A stretch of 64,000 nt of DNA, taken from the NCBI RefSeq assembly GCF_900156045.1, contig NZ_FTMX01000004.1:529462-593461 (forward strand), given 5' to 3'. Shown in pieces: positions 42,201 to 50,387 of the stretch. This stretch comes from Peribacillus simplex (GTDB lineage: Bacteria > Bacillota > Bacilli > Bacillales > DSM-1321). The number at the start of each line of letters is the position of its first letter. Position 1 is the first letter of the stretch. A program made the translations under genes and the position numbers. Below the pieces are notes generated by a model that saw nothing but the letters and a program-made list of their open reading frames with translations, had not been told where the DNA came from and searched no databases.

Positions 42201-42851
42201 ATGAATACTCAGCCACTCAAAAACAACCTCAGTTCTTATATCATACAAACACATGAAGAAGAAATTAAAAGAATTGCCATGGAGCTTCATGAAGGAGTGG
42301 GGCAGTCCCTTTCCAGTCTCTTTTCCGGAATGCAGCTCATTGAAACGGCAATCGAACAGCCTGCCATGAAAAGCTATGCAGGTGATCTGAATCTATTATT
42401 GGAAAAGACAATTCAAGAAATCAGGCATTTGGCTGTAGAATTGCATCCGCCTACACTTACAACTCTTGGGCTTATTTCAGCGATAAAAAGCTACATAAAA
42501 TTATACACTTCAACCTACGGCCTTGAGGTTGAGCTGGAGAACCATGGGATTGAATCGCAAATCTCTGATAGAGTTAGCATTACACTTTTCAGGGTCTGCC
42601 AAGAAGCATTGGTGAATATAGCAAGGTATGCTGACACAACGAAGGCATGTATGATATTTAAATGGGAAAAAAGCAGGTTATTGATTATGATTAAAGATTC
42701 AGGGAAAGGGTTTGAGGTTGAAGCCGCTATGAATAAGTTGAGCGGGCTTGCTGCCATGTGTGAAAGAATGCATTTGATTGGCGGAAATTGTACCATTGTT
42801 TCAAAAATAGATGACGGAACTTCTATAGAGATTTCTCTGCCATTATATTAA
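42201..42851 (+). CDS. histidine kinase without sensor domain (HisKA_3 type)
   Basis: This 216-residue cytoplasmic kinase consists only of the dimerisation and phosphoacceptor domain (ELHEGVGQSLSSL, phospho-His about residue 30) and an HATPase domain (QEALVNIARYADT, DSGKGFE, GLAAMCERM). It has no membrane segment, PAS, GAF or cysteine cluster, so it needs a sensory partner. The transporter-PAS fusion encoded immediately upstream is the obvious one. The start is ATG 42201, 6 nt after AAGGAGG. The likely phosphate acceptor is the NreC-like regulator encoded next. Confidence 0.85.
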   Translation: MNTQPLKNNLSSYIIQTHEEEIKRIAMELHEGVGQSLSSLFSGMQLIETAIEQPAMKSYAGDLNLLLEKTIQEIRHLAVELHPPTLTTLGLISAIKSYIKLYTSTYGLEVELENHGIESQISDRVSITLFRVCQEALVNIARYADTTKACMIFKWEKSRLLIMIKDSGKGFEVEAAMNKLSGLAAMCERMHLIGGNCTIVSKIDDGTSIEISLPLY

Positions 42852-42859
42852 AATGCTAA

Positions 42860-42893
42860 ACAAGGGGTTTGCGAATTTTGCAATCCCCATTGT
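42860..42893 (+). other. RNA hairpin between kinase and response regulator
   Basis: ACAA-GGGG-T-TTGC pairs with GCAA-T-CCCC-A-TTGT around a 7-nt loop, with isolated T-T or T-A positions. No T-run follows, so it is more likely an mRNA stability or processing element, or a weak attenuator, than a terminator. Confidence 0.5.
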
Positions 42894-42949
42894 TGTTTCA
42901 TATTCATTTATAACGATAGAAATACGAACAAAGCTAAGGGGGAGCTGCT

Positions 42950-43603
42950 TTGATAAAAATTTTGCTTTGCGATGATCACGCCGTTGTAAGGATGGGCTTA
43001 AAGATGCTATTAAACAATCATGCGGATATGGAAGTGATAGGGGAAGCTTCAGACGGGAACGAGGGAATACAACGAGCACTAGAGCTTCAGCCTAATGTGA
43101 TAGTCATGGATTTAAGCATGCCTCATGGGAAAGATGGCTTATCGGCGACTTCCGAACTAAAAAAACTAATGCCTGAGGTAGCCATATTAATACTTACCAT
43201 GCATGATGATGATGAATATTTGTTCAGAACCATTCAAGCGGGGGCTTCAGGCTGTATTTTAAAAAGCGCACCCCATGAAGAATTATTGGTAGCCATCCGA
43301 TCTTTAGCGAACGGAAATGCTTACCTTCATCCATCTGCAACAAAAAGGGTAATGGAAGAATACTTAGGCAGTGTGAAGCAGGGGGCCGCTGATTCTTTCA
43401 ATCTGTTGTCTGACCGGGAAAAAGAGGTACTGACCTTGATAGCGAAAGGGTTTTCCAATAAAGAGATTGCCGGACAGCTTGTCATAAGCGTGAAAACGGT
43501 TGAAAGCCATAAAGGAAACCTAATGGAAAAGCTCAAGATGAAAACAAGGCATGAACTTGTTGCATTCGCTTTAAAAAAGGGGTTATTAGGGTATGGAATT
43601 TAG
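42950..43603 (+). CDS. nreC: NarL/NreC-family response regulator
   Basis: This 217-residue regulator has a receiver domain with phospho-Asp54 in VIVMDLSMPHGKDG and the acidic pair in LLCDDH. The C-terminal LuxR-type helix-turn-helix reads LLSDREKEVLTLIAKGFSNK, then EIAGQLVISVKTVESHKGN. Staphylococcal NreC activates nitrate respiration genes, and this context is equivalent. The start is TTG 42950 behind AAGGGGGAG; no ATG competes. It overlaps the GAF protein gene by 11 nt. Confidence 0.85.
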   Translation: MIKILLCDDHAVVRMGLKMLLNNHADMEVIGEASDGNEGIQRALELQPNVIVMDLSMPHGKDGLSATSELKKLMPEVAILILTMHDDDEYLFRTIQAGASGCILKSAPHEELLVAIRSLANGNAYLHPSATKRVMEEYLGSVKQGAADSFNLLSDREKEVLTLIAKGFSNKEIAGQLVISVKTVESHKGNLMEKLKMKTRHELVAFALKKGLLGYGI

Positions 43604-44054
43604 CGGGGGCAGTAAATCGAAAGAGGGTCAAACGTTTAAAGAAGCGTGTGAACATGCATTAGAAGAAATGAACTGTGACTTTGTAGGCCTTGCTTTACAA
43701 AACAGTAAAGGTCCTGACATAAGCTGGCATTATGCCGCCGGAAACAGCAATGATAAATACAAAAGGATAACTGTTCGATATGGAAAAGGAATAGCAGGTA
43801 AGGTCATATCAACGGGGAGGCCGATGAAAATCGAGGGCTTTCCAAATAATATTCACGGCAAAGCCTTGGAATATCCCATCATGCTTGCGGAAAATCTCAA
43901 TTGTGCCTTCGCAGTTCCCATTCATTTTAAAGGTGTTCCAAAAGGGGTATTATTAGTAGGTAAACGAACGGATCAGCCTATTTCTGAAAGTGACCAGCAT
44001 ACGATCCTTGATGCAGCGAAAAAATTGGAAAAGGAAATGAACAGCTCGATTTAA
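43593..44054 (+). CDS. nreA: GAF-domain protein, NreA-like nitrate receptor
   Basis: This 153-residue single-GAF protein matches the length of NreA from Staphylococcus carnosus, which binds nitrate and restrains the NreB kinase. Segments DFVGLALQNSKGPDISWHYA, YGKGIAGKVISTGRPMKIEG and NCAFAVPIHFKGVPKGVLLV follow the GAF core. The gene overlaps nreC and precedes a kinase gene by 23 nt. The nitrate-binding role is inferred from context and fold; I cannot verify the pocket residues by alignment. Confidence 0.72.
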   Translation: MEFSGGSKSKEGQTFKEACEHALEEMNCDFVGLALQNSKGPDISWHYAAGNSNDKYKRITVRYGKGIAGKVISTGRPMKIEGFPNNIHGKALEYPIMLAENLNCAFAVPIHFKGVPKGVLLVGKRTDQPISESDQHTILDAAKKLEKEMNSSI

Positions 44055-44077
44055 CATGGCAACAAGGAGGATTATGT

Positions 44078-45805
44078 ATGGACTTGAATAAACATTTGGA
44101 AATGAATAAAGGGATTACTCCTGGATCTAGCGATGCGACAATCCTTGTCAATGAATCAGGAGTCATCTCTTTTGCGAATCAACAAGTATATGAAAGCTTT
44201 GGTTATGAACAACATGAATTGAATGGGGAAAATCTCCTGAATCTTATACCAGGGGTAAACCTTCAGTCAAGTGGGGAAGGGGAAATTATCCACCATTTTG
44301 GAATTCACCGGGATGGTCATGCTTTTTCGCTATTTTTCAGGGTGAACTCCTTTCAGCTTGCGAATGAGCTCTATTCTTTAATCGTGGTCCATAAAGTGAA
44401 AGACCAATCACGGATTAACCAGCAGCAATCCTATCCGATAAATGAGCTGGTTGATTTAAGTTACGCACTTGATGAATCAACAATTGTTGCATTTACGGAT
44501 GAAAAGGGCATGATAATATACTTGAATAAGAAATTTTGTGAGGTATCCAAATATTCAGCAGCAGAGCTTATTGGGAAGGACCACCGAATTATCAATTCAG
44601 GTTTTCATTCAAAGCGATTTATGCAAGATCTTTGGCGTACAATTTCATCAGGAAGAGTATGGCGGGGTGAAATTAAGAACAAAGCGAAGGATGGAACTTA
44701 TTATTGGGTGGATACCACAATTGTCCCTTTCTTAAATGAAAACGGGAACCCTTATAAATACCTGGCAATCCGGAAGGAAATCACCGAATATAAACGAGTT
44801 TTGGAGGAATTAGGGAAATCCGTTAATAAAATGGCCGATTTTCAATTTGCTTTGGATTCTTCCTCAATTGTGGCAATAACCGATCAAAGAGGGACGATCA
44901 AATATGTCAATGATCAATTTTGCTGGATTTCAAAGTTTTCCAAAGAAGAGCTGATCGGACAGGATCATCGAATTATTAACTCGGGATTTCATTCGAGAGA
45001 GTTTTTCAACAATCTTTGGAAAACAATATCAGCAGGGGAAGTATGGAAAGGCGAGATTAAAAATAAGACCAAGGATGGAACTTACTATTGGGTGGATACG
45101 ACAATCGTTCCATTTCTTGATGAGTTCAATAAACCTTACCAGTATTTAGCGATTCGTCATGAAGTGACCCAGCGCAAGCTTGCAGAAGAAGAGATTCAGA
45201 AAATGACCGGGAAAATCATTGATGTGCAGGAAGAAGAAAGAAAACGCATTTCCCGGGAGCTTCATGATGATATCGGACAAAACTTATACAGCCACCTCAT
45301 AACGATTAACAGGCTGCAGACAGAAATGGACCATCCCCTGTTAGATCAGATGCAGGATGAAACGACCGAAATTATCGAAGCACTCCGGCATCTATCCTGG
45401 GAATTAAGGCCATCCGTACTTGATGATCTTGGTCTGTTCCCTGCGATCCGCTCTTTATTAGTGCAATTCTCAGAGCATCATCATATAAAGGTCCATTTTG
45501 ACTGCTATTTGAATTGTCGTATGAATACAAACAAAGAAATTACCATTTACCGTATTATTCAAGAAGCATTAACAAACATAAGGAAATATGCTCAAACCGA
45601 AGATGCTACAGTGACGATCCGGGAAATAGAGGAAGAAGTTCGTGTGGAAATAGAAGATAAAGGAAAGGGCTTTGATATAGAAAAAGTTACCCGCGGAGTA
45701 GGCTTATTCAGTATGGAGGAAAGAGCCAGAGCTTCCGGCGGAAACCTTATTCTTCATTCTGGTGAAGGGAAAGGGACAAAAGTAATATTGAAAATGCCTT
45801 TATAG
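44078..45805 (+). CDS. soluble multi-PAS histidine kinase (HisKA_3 type)
   Basis: This 575-residue kinase without membrane segments has a divergent N-terminal PAS (about residues 15-110), two very similar PAS-PAC units (about 125-245 and 255-370), HisKA_3 with phospho-His396 in SRELHDDIGQNLY, and HATPase (QEALTNIRKYAQ, DKGKGFD, GLFSMEERA). The two inner PAS units share long exact blocks such as DGTYYWVDTTIVPFL and look like a recent tandem duplication. It lacks the cysteine cluster with which NreB holds its oxygen-sensing [4Fe-4S], so its signal is probably different. It is the last gene of the nitrate island. Confidence 0.88.
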   Translation: MDLNKHLEMNKGITPGSSDATILVNESGVISFANQQVYESFGYEQHELNGENLLNLIPGVNLQSSGEGEIIHHFGIHRDGHAFSLFFRVNSFQLANELYSLIVVHKVKDQSRINQQQSYPINELVDLSYALDESTIVAFTDEKGMIIYLNKKFCEVSKYSAAELIGKDHRIINSGFHSKRFMQDLWRTISSGRVWRGEIKNKAKDGTYYWVDTTIVPFLNENGNPYKYLAIRKEITEYKRVLEELGKSVNKMADFQFALDSSSIVAITDQRGTIKYVNDQFCWISKFSKEELIGQDHRIINSGFHSREFFNNLWKTISAGEVWKGEIKNKTKDGTYYWVDTTIVPFLDEFNKPYQYLAIRHEVTQRKLAEEEIQKMTGKIIDVQEEERKRISRELHDDIGQNLYSHLITINRLQTEMDHPLLDQMQDETTEIIEALRHLSWELRPSVLDDLGLFPAIRSLLVQFSEHHHIKVHFDCYLNCRMNTNKEITIYRIIQEALTNIRKYAQTEDATVTIREIEEEVRVEIEDKGKGFDIEKVTRGVGLFSMEERARASGGNLILHSGEGKGTKVILKMPL

Positions 45806-45956
45806 TGAATTGGTTTTCGTAATGATGAAGAAATTAATCCTCTTAATATGAAAACTCGCAGGGTGTTAAAATGATTCGATCACGATCAAAATAAAGAAGG
45901 AAATGAGAATACAGTCAGAGCATTTACGAAAAAACAATGAATACGGTTATATTGCA

Positions 45957-45984
45957 TTACATCCTTTCTTTCATGTTTTATAAT
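45957..45984 (+). promoter_or_regulatory. promoter of IclR gene
   Basis: TTACAT (45957-45962), 16 nt, then TATAAT (45979-45984) lie 46 nt before the IclR start. No T-rich hairpin terminator was seen between the last kinase gene and this promoter. Confidence 0.5.
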
Positions 45985-46029
45985 AGAATGATAGTTAAGG
46001 AAAACATGTATCATGAAAGGAGACAATGT

Positions 46030-46785
46030 ATGCAGGCACATAACAAAACCGTCGTGAAATCCATGCAAATCCTAACCCTTTTCATAAATCATCCGAAACT
46101 GACATTTAATGAAATGATGGAACTTTCTAATTTGCCGAAAACGTCGTTACACCGAATGGTGGGATCATTGGAGGAAATGGGGTTTTTAACAAAAGACGAT
46201 GATGGCCATTATTCACTTGGACTGATATTCCTGCAGTTTGGCCAACTGGTAGGGGAGCGTTTGGATATTAGGTCTATCGCCTATCCCATCATGAAAGACC
46301 TTCGGGATGATGTTGAAGAAGCAGTGAATTTAATTGTGAGGGATAAGGATGAAGCGATGTATATTGAAAAGGTGGACACCCTGCATCCTGTTCGCCTATA
46401 TACATCCATTGGAAGACGTTCGCCATTGTACGCTGGCGATTCTCGAATCATCTTAGCATATTTGCCAGAAGAAGAGCGGGAAAATTATTTGGGAAGCGTT
46501 CAATTAAACCAAATTGCCATTGGAACGATAACGGATAAAACTAAACTCCGTCATGCTTTGGATGAAGCGAGATTGGATGGTTACACGATAACTTCATCTG
46601 AACTTGAGGATTATACAAAAGCGGTGAGTGCACCGATACTCAATGGTAAAGGTCAAATAGTAGCCGGTATTAGTGTGGCTGGGATTGAAGCAAGATTTCA
46701 GGAAGATCGCTTGCCTGAATTGATTGACAAAGTAACGAAAGCCGCCAAGGCCATTTCCGTGAAACTGGGTTCTCAAACACATTAA
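46030..46785 (+). CDS. IclR-family transcriptional regulator
   Basis: This protein of about 251 residues has an N-terminal winged helix (KSMQILTLFINHPKLTFNEM with MELSNLPKTSLHRMVGSL) and a C-terminal IclR effector domain (RRSPLYAGDSRIILAYLPEE, SAPILNGKGQIVAGISVAGI). The start is ATG 46030, 7 nt after AAAGGAG; the longer frame upstream has no ribosome binding site. It converges with the dehydrogenase gene across a bidirectional terminator. IclR proteins often control catabolic genes nearby; the MFS/SDR genes with shared palindromes at 48604 and 50261 are possible targets. Confidence 0.87.
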   Translation: MQAHNKTVVKSMQILTLFINHPKLTFNEMMELSNLPKTSLHRMVGSLEEMGFLTKDDDGHYSLGLIFLQFGQLVGERLDIRSIAYPIMKDLRDDVEEAVNLIVRDKDEAMYIEKVDTLHPVRLYTSIGRRSPLYAGDSRIILAYLPEEERENYLGSVQLNQIAIGTITDKTKLRHALDEARLDGYTITSSELEDYTKAVSAPILNGKGQIVAGISVAGIEARFQEDRLPELIDKVTKAAKAISVKLGSQTH

Positions 46786-46939
46786 TGAAAATGGAAAAAT
46801 CATGTCATTTTCGGAATATATTTTCCTAAAATAAGATATGTACATAAGATAGTGGATTCTATATGTAGGAAACAGAACCGCCGCATATGGTGGTTTTTTG
46901 GCATGTTGGTATGCAATGCAATACTATCTGGCCAGGACG

Positions 46940-46970
46940 AAAAGGTGAACCATATGGGGGTTCACCTTTT
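46940..46970. terminator. bidirectional terminator
   Basis: The perfect 12-bp stem AAAAGGTGAACC/GGTTCACCTTTT with a 7-nt loop lies between converging genes. A second, shorter hairpin, AACCGCC...GGTGGTTTTTT, lies just upstream at about 46877-46900 for the IclR transcript. Confidence 0.85.
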
Positions 46971-47009
46971 CTAATAAAGTAAGACTTAGGCAAGATTTTT
47001 GGTTAGCCA

Positions 47010-48032
47010 TTAAATATGCACAAAGTCAGATTGATTTATATTTCTCGGCACCCCGATGTCAGCCATTGTAAGTAAACCTGGTTTACGGAGGGCATCAATT
47101 TGCTTAGCGGTATTGATAATCATCGCAGCGGTTGCGGTATCTCCAAAAATTCCGTTGGGAACAATCAACCTTTGGGTTTCGTTCCCATCAATAACAATTT
47201 CATCTTCTTGTTTAATACCTGCAGACATCGTTAAATCCAAGGAAATTTCCTTTCCGTCCACGGTCTTGCCCGTTGAGATTTGATGAAGCCCATTAACATC
47301 CCCTGGTTTTATAGTGGTTAGCGGAACGGTCATATTTTCGCTTGCAATCGTTGGTTCAATGGTATTGATAACACTTGAAAGTTCCCAATTCAGCCCATAA
47401 GCGATTAACCTAACAGACTCCTCAAGTCCTACATGCCCAATTTTATTCCGTTCAGCTAAAAATTCAAACTCTTCTCTGGTCAGCCCGATTCCGACCTTTT
47501 TTTGTAAGGGGAGGCGCCTTTTCGAAACATCAACTTTGCGATTGACCCTGATTTGGTTAACCGTGGTCAATACTGTTGTAAAAGAAATGGCCATAGTATC
47601 CATGATGTAACCTGGATTGATTCCGGTCCCAATGACACTAAGGCCTTTTGCTTTGGCATAATCATCTATTTCCTTTGAAAGTAAAGGGTAGCGATGCCAA
47701 GGGAAGGAAAGCTGTTCACAGGTGGAAACCACTGAAAAGCCGTGATCTAGAAGCTCCTTGATCTGGGGCCAAACTTGTTGTGCGTTGGAACCGGTTGCAT
47801 GTAGGGCAATAGGATGGTCAGATTCATTATTTACTTCCTGTATATGGGAGACTACATACTTGTTCGTTTCCTTTTCATTTATTAGTAAGCCAATATCCTT
47901 TCCTGCCTTTTCGGGATCAATATCGACAACACCGATAATCGATTGAGGATTCGTTTGATAAGCACTGCGTAGAATTTCAATTCCGATGGGACCCAGCCCG
48001 AATACTGCGAATTCAGAAATTTGCATAGTCAT
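47010..48032 (-). CDS. NAD(P)-dependent amino acid dehydrogenase, 2,4-diaminopentanoate dehydrogenase-like
   Basis: This 340-residue protein has an N-terminal Rossmann fold (FAVFGLGPIGIEILRSA, GVVDIDPEKAGKDIG) and the segment FPWHRYPLLSKEIDDYAKAK followed by GTGINPGYIMDT. This arrangement is typical of 2,4-diaminopentanoate dehydrogenase (Ord) and dihydrodipicolinate reductase-like enzymes. The actual substrate in a Bacillus without an ornithine-fermentation cluster is doubtful. The ATG is preceded by AAAGGA on the minus strand. It stands alone, back to back with the degenerate region at 48.1 kb. Confidence 0.75.
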   Translation of the reverse strand: MTMQISEFAVFGLGPIGIEILRSAYQTNPQSIIGVVDIDPEKAGKDIGLLINEKETNKYVVSHIQEVNNESDHPIALHATGSNAQQVWPQIKELLDHGFSVVSTCEQLSFPWHRYPLLSKEIDDYAKAKGLSVIGTGINPGYIMDTMAISFTTVLTTVNQIRVNRKVDVSKRRLPLQKKVGIGLTREEFEFLAERNKIGHVGLEESVRLIAYGLNWELSSVINTIEPTIASENMTVPLTTIKPGDVNGLHQISTGKTVDGKEISLDLTMSAGIKQEDEIVIDGNETQRLIVPNGIFGDTATAAMIINTAKQIDALRKPGLLTMADIGVPRNINQSDFVHI

Positions 48033-48502
48033 TCATCTCTCATCCTTTCAAATAACTTATAACAAAATGCTAACATCGAGTGATAAATAATAAAAATAGT
48101 TAATTTTTATATATGTATAAAGAATCGTTATAAAAGGATATACGGCAATGAATGAGGTGATATTGTGGAGAATCATACTTCAATTTTGAGGATACCCATC
48201 GCAGAGGTTGTGGAATTGCGGTTGACGAATCATATGCTTTATTCACCTCGAGCGGCAGCAGCATATGCTGTGGTGTTGGACAGGAATCCAAGGTTACCCC
48301 TTTGGAGAAAAAGCCATACTGTTCCCAGTTAAAACCTTTTGCTTAAACGGACAACTAGGTAGATCTTCAGTCCGTAGCATCCCTAGATTTTGGGCATGAT
48401 GGACATTTTCTCGCTTCGGTTAATGAAGTTTTTAAAAAAATTATTGAGTTGCTTACCTAAGGATCGGTTAAGGTGTTGTTTCGATGAAAACAACACCTAA
48501 TT

Positions 48503-48524
48503 TAGTTTTTTGTATATAAAACTA
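48503..48524 (+). promoter_or_regulatory. operator-like palindrome
   Basis: TAGTTTT (48503-48509) and AAAACTA (48518-48524) form a perfect 7-bp dyad around TTGTATAT. It shares the GTTTT...ATATAAAAC theme with the sites at 48604 and 50261. Confidence 0.5.
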
Positions 48525-48603
48525 CTTTTTCTGTAGAAAAATATTAATCTGAATATTATTGACTATTATGAAAATTCAATATAACATTAAATATCGGTAA
48601 CGC

Positions 48604-48621
48604 TGTTTTTTATATAAAACA
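48604..48621 (+). promoter_or_regulatory. operator-like palindrome upstream of MFS gene
   Basis: TGTTTTTTATATAAAACA has 6-bp perfect arms around TTATAT and occurs base for base again at 50261-50278, upstream of the SDR gene. It lies 119 nt before the MFS start. A shared repressor or activator is likely. Confidence 0.65.
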
Positions 48622-48739
48622 ATAGTTGCTGTTATTTTTTGAAAGGGGGAGTTGATGAAGTTTGATAGGATGGTAGACATTTTCTTTATCGAAATCATGA
48701 AAGCGCATTCAAAAGAGCCTATTATAAGGGGGAAATAAC

Positions 48740-50020
48740 ATGTTACAAGGTCAAAAAAGATGGTTGTACATTGCGATTCCTATTTTTTTCTTCTGGTTTT
48801 TCGGCCAGATTGATAAAGTAGGTATCTCTGTTATCCAAACCGATCCCGGATTCTTAAGTGATCTTGGTTTAACTGGCCCGGATAAAAATGCGAAAATTGG
48901 CTTGATCTCCTTTATATTCATGATTTCATACTCCTGTTCGAACATTTTTTGGGGAGTTATTATCGACAAGTTAGGGGCAAGGAAAACAGCAGTTTTAGGT
49001 TTACTGGTATGGACAGCGACAATGGTCATGGGAGGGCTGTCCACTTCATACGAAATGTTCTTAATTAGTAGGGTCATCCTCGGAATTGGGGAAGGTATGA
49101 TGATCCCGATATCGGGTAAATTCATCTCGAATTGGTTTAATAAACGAGAGCTTGGAAGGGCACAGTCATTCTGGATTACTGGAAACTACCTTGGCCCGGC
49201 AATTGGTACCGTTATGCTCATTCTAATTATTTCAACGTTTCATTGGCAGGCCGCGTTCTTTGCTCTCGCCGCCTTTAACTTGTTTATAAATATTCCAATG
49301 TTCCTGTTTTTGACTCGTAATACGCCAGAAGAACATCCACGCATGAGTAAAGAAGAAGTCTCCTATATTCGCCAAAAAGACGAAGCGGATGTTGTTCAGT
49401 CGAAGCAATTCTTCGCAAAGGATTATCGTTATTGGATTGTTTGGTTCGGCAATTTGATGTCGTCCTTTCTTTTCTTTGGAATCAGTATTTGGCTGCCTAC
49501 ATATCTTGTTGAGGCCAAAGGCTTTGAAAGGGAAGCAATGACTGGCATTACTTCATTATCGTGGCTATTCGCGCTTGGATTTGTCCTGGCTGGCGGATTT
49601 CTTGCGGACAAAACGAAGCGCCCGAGTTTGCTTGCGACGATTCTGTTCATACTGACAGCTGTATTTTTGACAATCGCTGTCATTGCACCAAATCCTATTT
49701 TTGCCGGCGTTTCCATGGGGCTCGCAATGGGAACTCAGGGTGGAATGTTCCATCTAACCAATTTCTTCATCATCAAATTTTCAACACCTGAAACAGCGGG
49801 CCGCGCAGCCGGTTTAATGGGGTTCACAAATATTATGGGTGGATTTTCAAGCTATATTATGGGGTGGAGCCGCGATTTGTCCGGCGGTGATTTTGGTCCC
49901 TCCATTGCCATGCTGATCGTAGCAGCCATTCTCGGGTTTGTGGCGTACTTGTTTATGATTAAACAAGAAGTTACCGAATATCACCTAAGTAATGCTACAG
50001 GAAACAAACTAACTTTATAA
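48740..50020 (+). CDS. MFS transporter, ACS family
   Basis: This 426-residue, 12-helix carrier has ACS-type signatures: GQIDKVGISVIQTDPGFL at helix 1, GVIIDKLGARKTAVLG between helices 2 and 3, and SRVILGIGEGMMIPISGK at helix 4. It is predicted to import an organic anion. The start is ATG behind AAGGGGG. An identical operator-like palindrome upstream of this gene and of the SDR gene suggests they respond to the same substrate, and a ring hydroxylation/dehydrogenation pathway would fit the neighbours. Confidence 0.86.
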   Translation: MLQGQKRWLYIAIPIFFFWFFGQIDKVGISVIQTDPGFLSDLGLTGPDKNAKIGLISFIFMISYSCSNIFWGVIIDKLGARKTAVLGLLVWTATMVMGGLSTSYEMFLISRVILGIGEGMMIPISGKFISNWFNKRELGRAQSFWITGNYLGPAIGTVMLILIISTFHWQAAFFALAAFNLFINIPMFLFLTRNTPEEHPRMSKEEVSYIRQKDEADVVQSKQFFAKDYRYWIVWFGNLMSSFLFFGISIWLPTYLVEAKGFEREAMTGITSLSWLFALGFVLAGGFLADKTKRPSLLATILFILTAVFLTIAVIAPNPIFAGVSMGLAMGTQGGMFHLTNFFIIKFSTPETAGRAAGLMGFTNIMGGFSSYIMGWSRDLSGGDFGPSIAMLIVAAILGFVAYLFMIKQEVTEYHLSNATGNKLTL

Positions 50021-50045
50021 AGAGCAAAATGTTAATATAATACTT

Positions 50046-50108
50046 TTTTTTAGTAGGTTTCTCAGTAAGAAGGGGAGCTAGATTCTTACTGAGAAACCAC
50101 AAAAAAAT
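50046..50108. other. long perfect hairpin
   Basis: The 16-bp perfect stem GGTTTCTCAGTAAGAA/TTCTTACTGAGAAACC (50056-50071 and 50083-50098) has an 11-nt loop. It is extended by a T-run on the left that can pair with the A-run on the right. The T-run precedes and the A-run follows the stem, so it is not an ordinary intrinsic terminator. It may protect the 3' end of the MFS mRNA. Confidence 0.6.
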
Positions 50109-50241
50109 CTTGAATGCTCATTGACGAGTACATAGGAATAAGAATAACCACGGATTGATAGAGAACAAGCAATATTTTCCCGAACGATGGCTTCAGTTTT
50201 TTTCAGCTTACATTGACAATAAAGCGATTACATTTTAGAAT

Positions 50242-50278
50242 TGTTTATATATAAAAACGATGTTTTTTATATAAAACA
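50242..50278 (+). promoter_or_regulatory. operator-like palindromes upstream of SDR gene
   Basis: TGTTTTTTATATAAAACA (50261-50278) is identical to 48604-48621, and a related TGTTTATATATAAAAAC lies just upstream (50242-50258). They lie about 110 nt before the SDR start. The remaining DNA between 50021 and 50387 shows only the long hairpin at 50046. Confidence 0.65.
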
Positions 50279-50387
50279 AAATATAGTCATTATGAAAAAT
50301 ATGTACTTGCTTACATGACCGTATGCTTGAATGGATCTTAGGATAACCGTTCATCACGTTTGAAAGATAACAGAAGGGGTGGAGACA

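Larger units (their letters stand above)
48033..48739 (+). other. 707-nt gap: decayed coding debris, hairpin, operators
   Basis: At about 48176-48346 (+) one frame reads a protein-like stretch (GCGIAVDESYALFTSSGSS), while an overlapping frame opens at GTG 48165 behind AGGTGAT (55 codons). Neither is a complete gene, and I read the area as decayed coding DNA, possibly from a peptidase. A hairpin with AGGTGTTGTTT/AAACAACACCT arms (48471-48498) and a T-rich tail follows. Two operator-like palindromes at 48503 and 48604 are listed separately. Confidence 0.4.

Noticed and set aside
44078..45805. NreB oxygen sensor
   Set aside because: The four-cysteine cluster that binds the oxygen-sensing [4Fe-4S] in NreB is not present in any PAS unit.
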